Positions 1-12,680 of a stretch of DNA of 64,000 nucleotides are shown here, piece after piece. The notes beneath the pieces are model-generated. The model was not told the DNA's origin and did no database searches. It saw only the letters and a program-made list of their open reading frames with translations. The stretch is from Cranoglanis bouderius (taxonomy: Eukaryota > Chordata > Actinopteri > Siluriformes > Cranoglanididae). Position numbers and translations under genes: made by a program. The stretch covers positions 10,596,501 to 10,660,500 of the forward strand of contig CM042560.1 in the NCBI GenBank assembly GCA_023630585.1, written 5' to 3'. Positions within the stretch are counted from its first letter, which is position 1. Each line of letters begins with the position of its first letter.

Positions 1-910
1 GATCGTTTATTGACATTCATGATGCCCAGACAGGGTAGGGTGTGGAGAGGTTTAACACACCATATGATATTCAGGCAAGGAAAAAAAAATCATTTTAATT
101 AAAATTCAAGTTTATTCTTTGAATTGTGCATGCATGGAAGTGTGCTGACTTAAATATGCTTATAAAGAAGAGGCTATGTAGCCTCAATGGCAGAACATGA
201 AATGCACAATTAAGACATAAACATTGGCAAAGGTGTGTAAAAATGTTTTTGTAAAGATGTTATATTATTACAGGTTTTATTTATATAAAATGTAGTTATA
301 TTTATATAAAATTTTACTAACCATATTTGCCTTTGTTATGTTTTTGAGAGGCTGTGATGTTCCATTTGTACATGTGATGTACCATTTTTTAGAACAATAC
401 TAGCAGGCTTTAGTGCCTCCCTCCCTGACAGTGCAGTAAATCAGAAAATAACAAATAACATGCTTCAATTAGAATGAATCTAAAAAGAGTTGTGTTTCTG
501 GGGGCTAAGGTACTTCTCAATCAGCCAGTGAAACATACTGGCTGCTCTCTGAATCCATTATGATTTGCATTACAATTACATCTACATTATAAAGCTCATT
601 GGAAAATAGAAACTCTTTGGAAACACAAGTGTGCCCGATACGTTGCTAGGAAAAGATTCATGTTGTTTTTCCGGTGCAGTCATTTTCTCGGTAAGAATAA
701 ACATTTCTTTTATGTTGAACAGTTAAAACTGAGATCAACAAAAAAGAGTATAAAATTTTCTTTATTTTCACTAATTTCACCTTTATATATTATTGATTAA
801 TATTCTATGCTAACATAACCTGGTGTGTAAACACAAAACTGTTACTTTAGTGATGAGGCTTAAATAAAACATTCCTATTCATCCGATCCCCTCATGTAAA
901 ATTGTGCTTT

Positions 911-911
<1 letters not shown>

Positions 912-979
<68 letters not shown>
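912..979. repeat. (AC)n microsatellite
   Basis: An uninterrupted run of about 34 AC dinucleotides. It generates false Thr-His reading frames. Such pure arrays are usually length-polymorphic. Confidence 0.98.
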
Positions 980-981
<2 letters not shown>

Positions 982-1389
982 TAAAAATACTCAAAAACCC
1001 AGGAGAGTGAAATCCAGGTGGTTTTGTGGTGGCCACTTAAAAGCCTTTTCATTAGTCCTAATGGGATTGTTTAATGGGCTATTATGAGTTCCCAGGAGAA
1101 ATGCAGCTTATATTAACCCTGTTCATGCTGGTCTTTCCATGCCGTCATAATTCAGTAAACACATGGATCTATGGCAGCTAGGAATTAAACATTTTAATAG
1201 TGAGAAGTAACAAACAAATGTTAACTAAAACAAAAAAAAAAATACTTTACGTTTTTAAGCAAATACTATGCATTTTAAGCATTTTTAAACAAAATGAAAA
1301 CTAAATACAATGAATATGAATATTTACATGGGATTAGAAAACATCCTCAAACTAATGCATTTCTGGACTATATGTCAATTAAAGGAACT

Positions 1390-1391
<2 letters not shown>

Positions 1392-1460
<69 letters not shown>

Positions 1461-1499
1461 TCAAAAAAAAAACAACAACAACAACAACAACAACAACAA
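1392..1499. repeat. Compound (AC)n-(CAA)n microsatellite
   Basis: About 34 AC units, then a short A-rich spacer, then about nine CAA units. The two arrays are separated by only about 12 bases. The frames across it encode only Thr-His, Asn or Thr runs and are not genes. Confidence 0.97.
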
Positions 1500-2821
1500 A
1501 ACCCTCTCAATTGTCTCCTTGTGTATTTTCTTCATTTCATTCATTTTAACATCACCCGTGCTTTATTTCAGTGACCTATATTTAGCCCTACTTGTGCCAT
1601 GGCTTGTCCAGATTCTGTCTCACCCTTCCCCTACACCCCTCCCCCTTCCTCAACAAGCCCACCCACGCCACCCCTCCCTGCGATCACATTAACATTGTAA
1701 TTGCCTGTTAGCCTTTTTTTTGAACACACGGAAAACAGGGCGGGTCTTTGGGGACCTGAAGCCTGAGGCTTACACAATGAACACAGCAATCTGTTTCCAT
1801 TTTACACAGATTACAGCTACAATTTTCAAGCATAATAAACTGGAAGAGACTGTATATTTATTTTCACCACCTTGCTGTTTGCTGACATTTTGCTGCTATT
1901 TAACGTTTAGATTTTGTAAAGAATTCCAACATTTAATTTTCAAATAAAAAGTGTTACATTCTAAAATGCATCTGGTTCTTTTTATTATTTAAAAAACAAT
2001 CCAGAATAAATGTTCAGATACTTGTAAATGTTAGGACAAGGCATCCTCTATTATTAAAAAATAGCCAACAACCAATCATGGCAGTCTGTTTGTTACCTGG
2101 CAGTTCTCAAACTCCATGTAATTATAGAACTTAATGAGCGTGTAAGGGGTGTCGTAATTGGTAGTATATAACAAAAAATACACATCCTTAAACTAGTATA
2201 GCATACATAGTAATTGCAGCAACGTTAGAGCCCTTAGCAGCCCTTAGAAAATGACCTTTTTTTTTTTTTTTTTTACCCTTTTTTGCTTAGTTGTGTTGCG
2301 AGTCAAAATAGATTATTGAACGTTTCTCATTTAACAAAGACATACAGAGTCAAACTAAGCCAATAAAAAGAAGTCACTGTGACAGTGTAATCAATTTTAT
2401 TTGGAATTAGTATCATTGCCCACGTTTACAACAGTCTGTTTTTGATTTGCATATATTGTCTAATTGGAGTGCTCCATGAATGACTCATTGAAATTCAAAT
2501 TTCCTGTATTGCCCATGCACAGTGACTGAAAGGTTTCCACTCCATGGTGTGCTGTTCACTGGGCACAGAGACTTAGATTTTGTTAAGTGCATTTAGCAGT
2601 AAAAGGTGTGTGCCTTAAGGCATTGGTGAAACATTAGGAATCCCACCATTAGCTTAACTTATGCTACCTGCCAGATAATTCAAAGATTATTATATTGGAA
2701 AGAAGCATTATTGATTTTCATGGCAACTTGCAAAACACTGTCCAGTTATTGAGGTAGGATTGTGTTTTTTCTAAAGTGTGAATGTTTTTACCATCTCAAG
2801 ACTTGTACATGTTCATCCCAC

Positions 2822-2870
2822 CTTTATTTATTTATTTGTTTTTTTGTTTGTTTGTTTGTTTATTTTTTAG
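2822..2870. repeat. (TTTA/TTTG)n simple repeat
   Basis: Alternating TTTA and TTTG tetranucleotides, imperfect. No other feature is associated with it. Confidence 0.8.
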
Positions 2871-3373
2871 AACTGCTCCCTATAACCAAATAGCTAGTAA
2901 TCTGGGTCAGTTAGTGGCTGACCAAGCATTTCTTTTCTTTTCTTTTGAAATCAAAAGAACACATTTGAGGTTTGGGCCGACATGTCAGACAATGCTCTCC
3001 ATAGCTCCAGATTTAAAGAATCTATGCCAAGGCACACTGATGGTGTTCTGGGAGCTCATGGTGACACAGTACCTTACTAAGACACAGTTTTGGTTCCTGG
3101 TTTCCTTTGTCACCCATCTGTAACTATGCAATCCCTGTCAGCTGATAGATAAATAATAAATGTGTTTTTGATTTCCATTTTATACAAAGAATTTAGATTC
3201 TATTAAGAATCGGAACAGTAATGCATATCTAAATTATGCAGTCTTAAAACATCAATATAAATTGTTCCCAGAGGCTCACTTTAGCTCTGAAACCCAGAGG
3301 AAATGGTACAGGACCCTAGAGCTAACCCTGGGGTATGTGTAAACACTGAAACCCATCAGTAAACATTATGATG

Positions 3374-3405
3374 TGTATGTGTGTGTGTGAATGTGTGTGT
3401 GTGTA
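3374..3405. repeat. Interrupted (GT)n tract
   Basis: Short GT dinucleotide tract with two interruptions, about 60 bp from the start of the first Tc1 element. Confidence 0.8.
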
Positions 3406-3469
3406 GCCTGTTCTTGATGACAGCAAGCCTAAGGCTATATCCAAGCTATTTTCTGACACGTCAGCTGTA

Positions 3470-5004
3470 CACCCGTGGCCAAAAGTTTTGAGAATGACAC
3501 AAATATTAATTTTCAAAGTCTACTGCTTCAGTGTTTTTAGATCTTTTTGTCAGATGTTACTAACTGTTACTGAAGTATAATCACAAGCATTTCATAAGTG
3601 TCAATGGCTTTTATTGACAATTACATGAAGTTTATGCAAAGAGTCAATATTTGCAGTGTTGACCCTTCTTTTTCAAGACCTCTGCAATTCGCCCTGGCAT
3701 GCTGTCAATCAACTTCTGGGCCACATCCTGACTGATGGCAGCCCATTCTTGCATAATCAATGCTTGGAGTTTGTTAGAGTTTGTGGGTTTACCACAAATT
3801 GTCAATGGGATTAAGGTCTGGGGAGTTTCCTGGACATGGACCCAAAATGTCGATGTTTTGTTCCCCGAGCCACTTCGTTATCACTTTTGCCTTGTGGCAA
3901 GATGGCCCATCATGCTGGAAAAGGCATTGTTCGTCACCAAACTGTTCTTGGACGGTTGGGAGAAGTTGCTCTCTGAGGATGTTTTTGTACCATTCTTTAT
4001 TCATGGCTGTGTTCTTAGGCAAAATTGTGAGTGAGCCCACTCCCTTGGCTGAGAAGCAACCCCACACATGAGTGGTCTCAGGATGCTTTACTGTTGGCAT
4101 GACACAGGACTGATGGTAGCGCTCACCTTTTCTTCTCCGGACAAGCTTTTTCCAGATGCCCCAAACAATTGGAAAGGGGATTCATAAGAGAAAATGACAT
4201 TACCCCAGTCCTCATCAGTCCAATCCCTGTACTTTTTGCAGAATAGCAGTCTGTCCCTGATGTTTTTCCTGGAGAGAAGTGGCTTCTTTGCTGCCCTTCT
4301 TGACACCAAGCCATCCTCCAAAAGTCTTCGCCTTACTGTGCGTGCAGACGAACTCACACCTGCCTGCTGCCATTCCTGAGCAAGCTCTGCACTGGTGGTG
4401 CCCCGATCCCGCAGCTGAATCAACTTTAGGAGACGGTCCTGGCGCTTGCTGGACTTTCTTGGGCACCCTGAAGCCTTCTTCACAACAGTTGAACCTCTCT
4501 CCTTGAAGGTTTTGATGATCCGATAAATGGTTGATTTTTTTTTTTTCTTACTAGCAGCAATATCCTTGCCTGTGAATCCCTTTTTGTGCAAAGCAATGAT
4601 GGCTGCACGTGTTTCCTTGCAGGTAACCATAGTTAACAGAGGAAGAACAATAATTTCAAGCACCACCCTCCTTTTAAAGCTTCCGGTCTGTTATTCTAAC
4701 TCAGTCAGCATGACAGAGTGATCTCCAGCCTTATTCTCATTAACACTCTCACCTGTGTTAACGAGAGAATCACTGACATGATGTCAGCTGGTCCTTTTGT
4801 GGAAGGGCTGAAATGCAGTGGACATGTTTTTTTGGGATTAAGTTCATTTTCATGGCAAAGAGGGACTTTGAAATTAATTGCAATTCATCTGATCACTCTT
4901 CATAACATTATGGAGTATATGCAAATTGCCATCATAAAAACTGAGGCAGCAGACTTTGTAAAAATTAATATTTGTGTCATTCTCAAAACTTTTGGCCACG
5001 GCTG
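3470..5004 (-). mobile_element. Tc1/mariner-type transposon, full length with both TIRs
   Basis: A 1535-bp unit with terminal inverted repeats of about 55 bp. The left end reads CACCCGTGGCCAAAAGTTTT and the right end is its reverse complement with one or two changes. It is flanked by TA at 3468-3469 and 5005-5006, the target duplication expected for Tc1/mariner. The transposase runs on the minus strand inside it (separate entry). The element abuts another Tc1 relic that begins at about 5026. The structure is complete but the transposase is broken, so it could move only if supplied in trans. Confidence 0.93.
3644..4630 (-). pseudogene. Tc1-type transposase pseudogene (DDE superfamily)
   Basis: This would cut and paste the surrounding element at its inverted repeats. 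It starts at an ATG at 4630 (MVTCKETRAAI...). The N-terminal half has a paired-like helix-turn-helix (GFTGKDIAASKK...STIYRIIKTF) and a second HTH ending in RTVRRRL. The catalytic half has FSYESPF where the family has an Asp (here Tyr), then QHDGPSCHKAK with the second Asp, then SPDLNPIDNLW with Asp in place of the usual Glu. I count 35 residues between the second and third catalytic positions. The frame shifts near 4100 and again after NLW; the end reads KKKGQHCKY at 3644. The missing first Asp makes it inactive. Length (about 329 codons) is normal for the family. Confidence 0.88.
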
Positions 5005-5025
5005 TACTGAACCTGATTTCATACA

Positions 5026-5953
5026 ATGGATTTTGTTCAATTCAAGATGAACGAAGATGCAATCATAACCTTTGTCATAACCTTAAACATTTGCACCATC
5101 AGGGCAATAATTAAGAAGTTCCAGTCAAATGGAAATGTTATGAATCAACCTGGAATTGGACGTGTGTCTATATTGTCTCTACACACTGTGAAGAGGATGG
5201 TTCGAGTGGACAAAAAATCTCCAAGGATCACAGCTGGAGAATTGCAGAAGTTAGTTGCATCTTGGGGTCAGAAAGTCTCCAAAACTACAATCTGAAATCA
5301 CCTGCATCACCACAAGTTGTTTGGAAGGGTTTCAAGAAAAAAGCCTCTATTCTCATCCAAAAACAAACTCAAGCATCTTCAGTTTGCCAGAGACTACTGG
5401 AACTTCAAATGGGATCAGGTTCTATGGTCAGATGAAACCAAAATAGAGCTTTTTGGCAATAAACACCAGAGGTGGTTTTGGCGCGCACAGAGAGGTAGCC
5501 ATATGGAAAAGTACCTCATGCCCATGGTTAAATATGGTGGTGGCTCTTTAATGTTTTGGGGCTGTTTTTCTTCCAGAGGACCTGGATGTTTTGTTAGGAT
5601 ATACATGGCATCATGGACTCTATCAAATATCAACAGCTAAAAATGAAATGAAAACTTGACTGCCTCTGCCAGAAAGCTTAAAATGGGCTGTGGTTGGATC
5701 TTCCAGCAGGACAACAATCCAAAACATACACCAAAATCAACACAAAAATGGTTTACTGACCACAAAATCAAGGTCAATCCAATCCCTGACTTGAAACCCA
5801 TAGAAAACCTGTGGGGTGAACTGAAGAGGAGAGTCCACCAGCGTGGACCTCGAAATTTGAAGAATTTGGAGAGATTCTGTATGGAGGAATGGTCTCGGAT
5901 CCCTTGTTGTTTATTCTCCAACCTCATCAGGCATTATATTAGAAGACTCAGGT
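5026..5953 (+). mobile_element. Tc1-type transposon relic with degenerate transposase
   Basis: Three collinear plus-strand frames together form a Tc1 transposase without recognisable flanking TIRs. The pieces are an N-terminal HTH and linker (5026-5295, ending GELQKLVASWGQKVSKTTI), a middle part with the first catalytic Asp in VLWSDETKIELFG (5317-5640), and a C-terminal part with QQDNNPKHTPKSTQ and LKPIENLWGEL (5656-5955). The third-residue Glu is kept. Two frame breaks separate the pieces. A shorter relative of the same family lies at 36236-36828 on the minus strand, and that copy retains one terminal repeat. The left end here abuts the element at 3470-5004, and the right end abuts the next Tc1. 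Confidence 0.85.
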
Positions 5954-5954
5954 A

Positions 5955-7399
5955 ACTTTGAAACTTTAATTAACTGACAAAAGTACAAATACGAGATATT
6001 CAATGTTTTCTCTGACCAACTTAATTGTATTTTGTAAATATAAACTAATTTAGAAGTTGATGCCTTCAACACACTCAAAAAAAGTTGGGACAGAGGCATG
6101 TTTATCACTGTGTTACATCACCCTTTATTTTAATGGCAATTTTTAATCATTTGGGAGGATACTAATTGTTGCAGTTTTGCAAATGGTGTTTTTGCCCATT
6201 CTTGCTTGATACAAGACTTCAGCTGCTCAACAGTCCTTGGTCGCCATTGTCTGATTCTCCTCTTCATGATGCACCATAGGAGACAGATCTGGACTGCTAG
6301 CAGGCCAGTCAAGCACATGCACTCTGTATCTACGAAGCCACGCTGTTGTAGCATGTGCAGAATGAGGCCTGGCATTGTCCTGCTGAAATAACCATGGACT
6401 TCCTGGGAAAAGATGTTGCCTTGATGACAGCATACAGTATGTCTGTCTAAAATCCCAATATAAGCCTCCGAGTCAATGGTACCTTCACACATATGCAAGT
6501 CACCCATGCCGTAGGCACTGATGCACTTCCATACCATCACAGATGCTGGCTTTTGCACCTTTCACTTATAACAGTCTGGTTGGTCTTTTTCATCTTTGGC
6601 ATGGAGAACTCGATGTCCGTTTTCCCCAAAAACAAGCTGAAAAGTGGACTCAACTGACCATAGCACATGTTTCCACTGCCTTTCAGTCCATTTGAGATGA
6701 GCTCGGGCCCAGAGAACTCAGCAGCTTTTCTGCATAGGGTTGATGTGTGGCTTCCTCCTTGTGTAATAGAGTCTCAGGTTGCATTTCTGGATGCAGCGGT
6801 ATACTGTGTTAAGTGACAGTGGTTTTCCGAAGTACTCCCAAGCCCATGTGGTTATATTTATGAATGTGGTTACGCAATGAGGTTCCTCAGAATTCCCTGA
6901 ATCTTTTCACAATATTATGCACTGTAGATGGTGAAAGACCTAAGTTCTTTGCAATCTTGCATTGAGCAATGTTGTTTTTGAACTGACAATTCTTTCACCA
7001 AGTTCGGCACAAAGTGGTGAGCCATGTCCCATCCTGGCTTGCAAAGACTAAGCTTTTGGTGGATGCTCCTTTTATGGCCAATCCTGATAGCCTCCCCTGT
7101 TACCAATTAACCTGATCCTCCAAAATAGTGTTATTTGAATATTCTATAAACTTTTCAGTCTTATTTTGCCTCTGTCCCAACTTTTTTTTTGAGTGTGTTG
7201 AAGGCATCAAATTCGTTCAAAATTTGTTTATATTTACAAAACACAATTAAGTTGGTCAGTGAAAGCATTAAATTAATTAAAGTTAATTAAAGTTTCAAGG
7301 GACTTGACAAATCACAAGAGAGTTTTGTTTTTATTGTAAAAGAGTTTTGTTTTTATTGTATTTTTGAAAAAATCCCAACTTTCACGGAAATTGGGTTAG
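5955..7399 (-). mobile_element. Tc1-type transposon relic with long inverted repeats
   Basis: Roughly 140-bp inverted repeats are visible. The sequence at 5955-6095 (core ACACACTCAAAAAAAGTTGG) recurs in reverse complement at about 7160-7300. The right end continues to an outer terminus near 7399 (GGAAATTGGGTTAG) followed by TA, while the matching outer left end is missing, cut off next to the previous relic. The minus strand encodes a broken transposase. The terminal motif (CCCAAT...AAAGTTGGGA in reverse) resembles that of the element at 45658-46511, which suggests related families. Confidence 0.85.
6130..7050 (-). pseudogene. Tc1-type transposase pseudogene
   Basis: Read on the minus strand from the right. 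An HTH segment (NIAQCKIAKNLGLSPSTVHN) lies around 6950, then a damaged middle section, then LFQQDNARPHSAHAT with the second catalytic Asp near 6375, WPASSPDLSP near 6300, and a C-terminal segment MKRRIRQWRPRTVEQLKSC. The frame breaks right where the catalytic Glu should follow the SPDLSP motif, and several other frameshifts are present. Spacing of the Asp to the expected Glu fits 34 residues, the normal Tc1 value. It is inactive. Confidence 0.83.
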
Positions 7400-7624
7400 T
7401 ATAAATCAAATTCTATGCATAGAAACATGCATAAAGGATGTGGGTAAGGGATTACACACATTCCTGACCATGCATATACAGGGACCCCTAGTGATATAAA
7501 AGTGTAATAACAGGTCAATTGATTTGAATGTGAAGCTTCCATTCAACTGTCAATTATATCATAAATGACAGTAACTGCTGATTTCAGTGCTCACAACAAG
7601 GTGCAGATGGAAAGGTAACACAGA

Positions 7625-8795
<1,171 letters not shown>

Positions 8796-8797
8796 TA

Positions 8798-10302
8798 CAG
8801 CATGCATTCCCCACTGAAACTATTGGAACAGCAAGGCCAATTCATTTTTTTTTTTTTTTTGCTGTAGACTGAAGACATTGGTGTTTGAGATCAAAAGATG
8901 AATATGAGAAGATAGTTTAGAATTTCAGCTTTTATTTCCTGGTATTTATATGCGAATGTGTTAAACAACATAGAACATAGCACAGTTGCATCAGATCACC
9001 CAATTTGTAGGCAAGCAAAAATATGACTGTGACTGACAGGTGTTTCTTGTTACCCAGGTTTGTCCTGTTAGATTGATTGTTTAAACAATAAATAGCTCTG
9101 AACATCTACTTTTGGTTTTAGCCTTCAGTGTCACCTGTGCATTTGTTTTGAAAAAGGATACGCCAACATGAAGATCAGAGAGCTGTCTATAGCACAGAAA
9201 AGCAAGTCATTTTGAAGCCAAGAAAAAAGGGAAAATCAATCAGAGGCATTGCACAAACATTGGGCATAGCCAATACAACAATTTGGAATGTCCTGAAAAA
9301 GAAACCACTGGTGTACTGAGCAACAGTCCCCGAAAGGAAAACAACAACAGCTGACGACAGAAACATTGTGAGAACTGTGAAGAAAAAACAAAAAAAACAA
9401 TAGTCAGGGACATCAAAAACCAACACAGGGCAGGGGTGAAGACTTTGAAAGCAGAAATATAGAGACCATACCACAAGATGCAAGCCACTCATCAGCGGTA
9501 AAAATGAGAAAGCCAGATTGGAATTCACAGAGAAATGCAGGGATGAGCCACAAACGTTGTGGAACCAAGATTACCCTCTACCAAAGTAATGGAAAAATGG
9601 CCAAAGTGTGAAGCAAGAAATTATCTGCTCATGATCCAAAACATAGAAGCTCGTCTCTGAAACATGGTGGATGTTATGGCTTGGGCTTGCATGGCTGCTT
9701 CTGGAACAGGTGCACTAATTTTCTTTTGATGGTAGCAGCAGAATGAAATCAGAAGTTTACAGGAACATTGTGTCTGCCTATTTACAGAGAAATACGTCCA
9801 AATTAATCGGGAGGAACTTTATCATGCAGCAAGATATTGACTACATTTACATGCACATCAGTATTCTGGTATTAATTGGAATTTGGCAATATTCTAATTA
9901 ATATTGAGTCATGTAAACTCCGCAATCCAATTGCACGATTCAGATTAAGACAAATTTTGATTTGAAATGTGTTGCATGTAAACACCTTATTCAGAAAATC
10001 CACTGAAAGGATGCATGTTCAGTCCACAAGAAATTGTGGGTGCTAACAAATGCTTAGCTGTAGGCTAGGTATTTAGGAATGGCAACTCAGGCATACTTAT
10101 AACAACCATGTATACAGGAGTATTCCAATTCTTATATGGATATAAACATATACAGAATATGGCTGCATCCCAAATATAGACCTTAAACAGAATTTGATGT
10201 GCATGTAAATGTAGTCAATGATCCAAAACACATTGCCAACTCAACAAATGACTTTATCAGGGGGAAAAAGTGGAATGTTTTAGACTAGCCAGTTGACATC
10301 CT
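8798..10302 (+). mobile_element. Tc1-type transposon relic, split by a MITE
   Basis: It begins at CAGCATGCATTCCCC after a TA at 8796-8797. It contains the family 5' leader (AGAATTTCAGCTTTTATTTC), a transposase start with an HTH near 9230-9300 (GKSIRGIAQTLGIANTTIWN), and a degenerate catalytic half. The second-Asp region is interrupted: the sequence stops at 9838 in the motif normally followed by AATGATCC and resumes at 10217 with AATGATCCAAAACACAT. The far 3' end is replaced by L2 sequence from about 10303. Many stops and frameshifts are present. Confidence 0.82.
9839..10216. mobile_element. MITE with perfect 22-bp terminal inverted repeats
   Basis: A 378-bp non-coding unit whose first and last 22 bases are exact reverse complements (GACTACATTTACATGCACAT at the left end). 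It interrupts the catalytic region of a Tc1 relic, so it is younger than that relic. A second, diverged copy of the same family lies at about 12400-12680 in the opposite orientation and shares long internal stretches. The target duplication could not be fixed with certainty from one site, so the superfamily (Harbinger, hAT or Tc1-derived) is left open. Confidence 0.85.
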
Positions 10303-11710
10303 AGTTCACCACAATACTCTATACCCACAAGCCCTCTAGATCTACTCCTTTACCGATGAAAAAAATATTCACAAAAGGCTTGACTATACAAATATGTTTT
10401 CAGCCTAGACCACTAATTGGAAGGCTGTTCCATATGTAGGGCTTTGTAGGAGAAAGCTCTTTATTACTATGTAATCAGAAAGCTTACTTCTAGCTGCATG
10501 TGGTCCTAGTACAAGTACTTCTGTCTTGTCAGTATTAAGTAAAAGGATGTTAATAAGCATCCAGTGTCTAATGTCCTTTACACATTCTTTAACTTTATTA
10601 AGCTGGTGTCTGTCATTTGGCTTTGAAACATACAACTGTGTGTCATCAGCAGTGGAAGCTAAAACCATGTTTACAAATAATTTTACCCAGAGGTAGCATA
10701 TATAAACAAAAGAGAAGTGGGCCTAAAACAGACACCTTGCGGAACACCTCAGTATGCATAGAGAAGCCACCATTTACCTCTATAAACTGATAACGATCAG
10801 TCAAATAAGACCTGAGCCAGGAGAGGGCTGTTCCCTTAATGCCAACAATATTTTCTAGTCTATCAAGGAGAATAGTATGATCAATAGTATCAAAAGCTAC
10901 ACTAAGCTCAAGCAACACAAGCAAGGAGACACAATCCTGATCAGAGGCCAGTAGTAGGTCATTTACCACTTTATCCAGTGCTGTCTCTGTGCTATGACAA
11001 GGCCTAAATCCTGACTGATACATTTCATTAATGTTATTCCTATGTAGGTGCGAGCATAGCTGCTGTGCTACAACCTTTTCTAAGATCTTGGAGATAAAAG
11101 GGAGATTTGATATTGGCCTATGGTTGGACAATTGACAGTGGTTGAGGTCAGTTTTTTTAACCAGGGGTTTGATAACTGCTAGTTTAAATGATTTAGGTAC
11201 ATAGCCAGTGATAAGGGAAGAATTGATTATTTTTAGAAGGGGTTTGATTACTTCTGGAATTATCTGTGTAATTATGTAGGTAAGGGATCTAGTATACAAG
11301 TTGATGATTTTGATGAGGAAATTATTGAAATTAGTTCGGTCTCTCAATAGGGAGTAAAACATTCTAATCGTTGATCTAATATTGTTATATTATTATCTAA
11401 AGGGTTAGTTATAAGACTGTTTGTTTTTAAAATAATAGTCTGAATTTTTTGTCTAATATTTTCAGTTTTGCCAATGAAAACATTCATGAACTCATTGCTG
11501 CTATATAATGATTGTGTGCTGTTGTTGTGCATCTCTAATGCTGTAATCTTCTCCGTCAGAGAGCTAACTAATATACACTTAGCACAAATAAAGCTATAAC
11601 TACGATGGAAGAATGACTAAATATCCTGCACTCAACACACTGAACAAGCTGAAAGTTTGCCATACTGACTGTTTAACATACCTTAGTCGAAGATTAATAT
11701 TTTAGACAGA
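10303..11710 (-). mobile_element. L2/CR1-like LINE, internally deleted
   Basis: Read on the minus strand. The 5' portion at about 11700-11520 matches the ORF1 start of the L2 relic at 49505-50595, followed directly by reverse-transcriptase sequence (11530-10405) and a 3' UTR ending near 10303. That 3' UTR shares its sequence with the L2 fragment at 39847-40059 (GGTAAAGGAGTAGATC in sense orientation). The endonuclease and most of ORF1 are missing, so a large internal deletion joined the two ends. No poly-A tail is seen. The 3' end lies against the Tc1 relic ending at 10302. Confidence 0.85.
10405..11532 (-). pseudogene. L2-type reverse transcriptase pseudogene
   Basis: It encoded the reverse transcriptase that copies the LINE RNA at a nicked target. 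The fingers and palm motifs are visible in order: NHRPISNLPFISKILEKVVA, YQSGFRPCHSTETALDKVVN, the block LSVAFDTIDHTILLDRLE with the first catalytic Asp, VSVLGPLLFCLYMLPLG, and after a frame change ADDTQLYVSKPND. The catalytic YADD is damaged: the Tyr is replaced, reading STADD. At least two frame breaks are present. The remaining C-terminal part is short (KECVKDIRHWM...LLLNTDKTEVLVLG). It is inactive. Confidence 0.9.
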
Positions 11711-11947
11711 TCCGAAGTGGATGGACTCCACTTGCTGTCTTTAGTAACAAAAACAAAAGCGTACTTTGAAAAAAATGAAAATACAGCAGAAGGGAAAGTG
11801 AAACTACAACAAATGAAAATGATGCAAAATTATTTATGAAAAAGAAAGGAACAGTATAGTTTAAATGCTGACACAGGCAATAAGCTCCCGGCAAACGATT
11901 TTGAAAACAGGAACTCTACTGTGTGTCTACTCAAATATACATATCTA

Positions 11948-12262
11948 CAGTGGTACTTGAAAGTTTGTGAACCCTTTAGAATTTTCTACATATCTGCATA
12001 AATATGACCTAAAACATCATCAGATTGTCACACAAGTCCTAAAAGTAGACAAAGAGATCCCAATTAAACAAATGAGACAAAACTATTATATTTGGTCATT
12101 TATTTATAGAGGAAAATGATCCAATATTATATGTCTGTGAGTGGCAAAAGTATGTGAACCTCTAGGGTTAGCAGTTAATTTGAATGTGAAATTAGAGTCA
12201 GGTGTTTTCAATCAGTGGGATGACAATCAGGTGTGAGAAAGAGATTTTAGCAGTCAGCATCC
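11948..12262 (+). mobile_element. Tc1-type left terminal repeat and leader
   Basis: It starts at CAGTGGTACTTGAAAGTTTG after a TA at 11946-11947. The same terminal sequence in reverse complement closes the Tc1 fragment at 20500-20992, and the inner part (AGTGGCAAAAGTATGTGAAC) resembles sequence near 33070. Only the inverted repeat and part of the leader remain, with no transposase sequence. Confidence 0.8.
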
Positions 12263-12399
12263 CGCACTATAAACAGTGACAGCACCGTATTAAGTTTAAA
12301 CAAATAACATTTAGTTAATTCCTTTCACATTTCCACTTGCACCCTTGGGCAGTTCCAGGCAAAAATCATTCGGGGCTTGAGCCCTAGCGACGCCCCTGC

Positions 12400-12680
12400 C
12401 TAAAGCTAAGCTTCTGTTAGCACCTACAATTCCTTGAGGACTGAGCATGCGCATATATCTCCTTTAATTGGATTTTCTGAATAAGGTGTTTACATGCAAC
12501 AAATTTTCAATTAAAACAGGCATATTCCAGGGGTGGGAATCAGAATCTGGGGAATCGGAATATTGCCTTAATCTGAATCGGGTAATCGGATAGCAGAGTT
12601 TACATGACTCAAAACTAATTAGAATATTGCCAAATTCCTATTAATATCAGAATATTGATGTGCATGTAAAAGTAGCCACA
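12400..12680 (-). mobile_element. Second copy of the 9839-10216 MITE family, truncated
   Basis: In reverse complement it shares ACATGCACATCAATATTCTG and long stretches such as GTAAACACCTTATTCAGAAA with the copy at 9839-10216. Only one terminal repeat is recognisable (at 12660-12680), and the other end is lost. It differs from the other copy at many positions, so the family is not recent. Confidence 0.78.

Larger units (their letters stand above)
1..3467. other. Unique AT-rich DNA, no gene recognised
   Basis: Apart from the microsatellites listed separately, I see no coding region, RNA gene or transposon remnant that I can name here. The longest open frames are microsatellite translations (Thr-His runs from CA repeats) or short frames without recognisable motifs. 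A T17 run lies at 2257-2274. The stretch could be intergenic or intronic DNA of a fish gene lying outside the window. Confidence 0.5.

Noticed and set aside
902..1692. Open frames with Thr-His runs near the first (CA)n tracts
   Set aside because: They are translations of CA and CAA microsatellites, several with non-ATG starts, and have no conserved flanks.
1560..1700. Pyrimidine-rich stretch with CCATGG, considered as an exon
   Set aside because: No open frame of useful length with conserved motif or splice context; low-complexity C/T sequence.
4194..4721. Plus-strand frames opposite the first Tc1 transposase
   Set aside because: They are antisense shadows of the minus-strand transposase. 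Similar shadows lie opposite the Tc1 elements at 21706 and 47990 and opposite the gypsy relic.
9187..9528. Minus-strand 113-codon frame rich in Phe and Leu
   Set aside because: It is antisense to the A-rich plus-strand Tc1 relic at 8798-10302 and has no homology of its own that I recognise.
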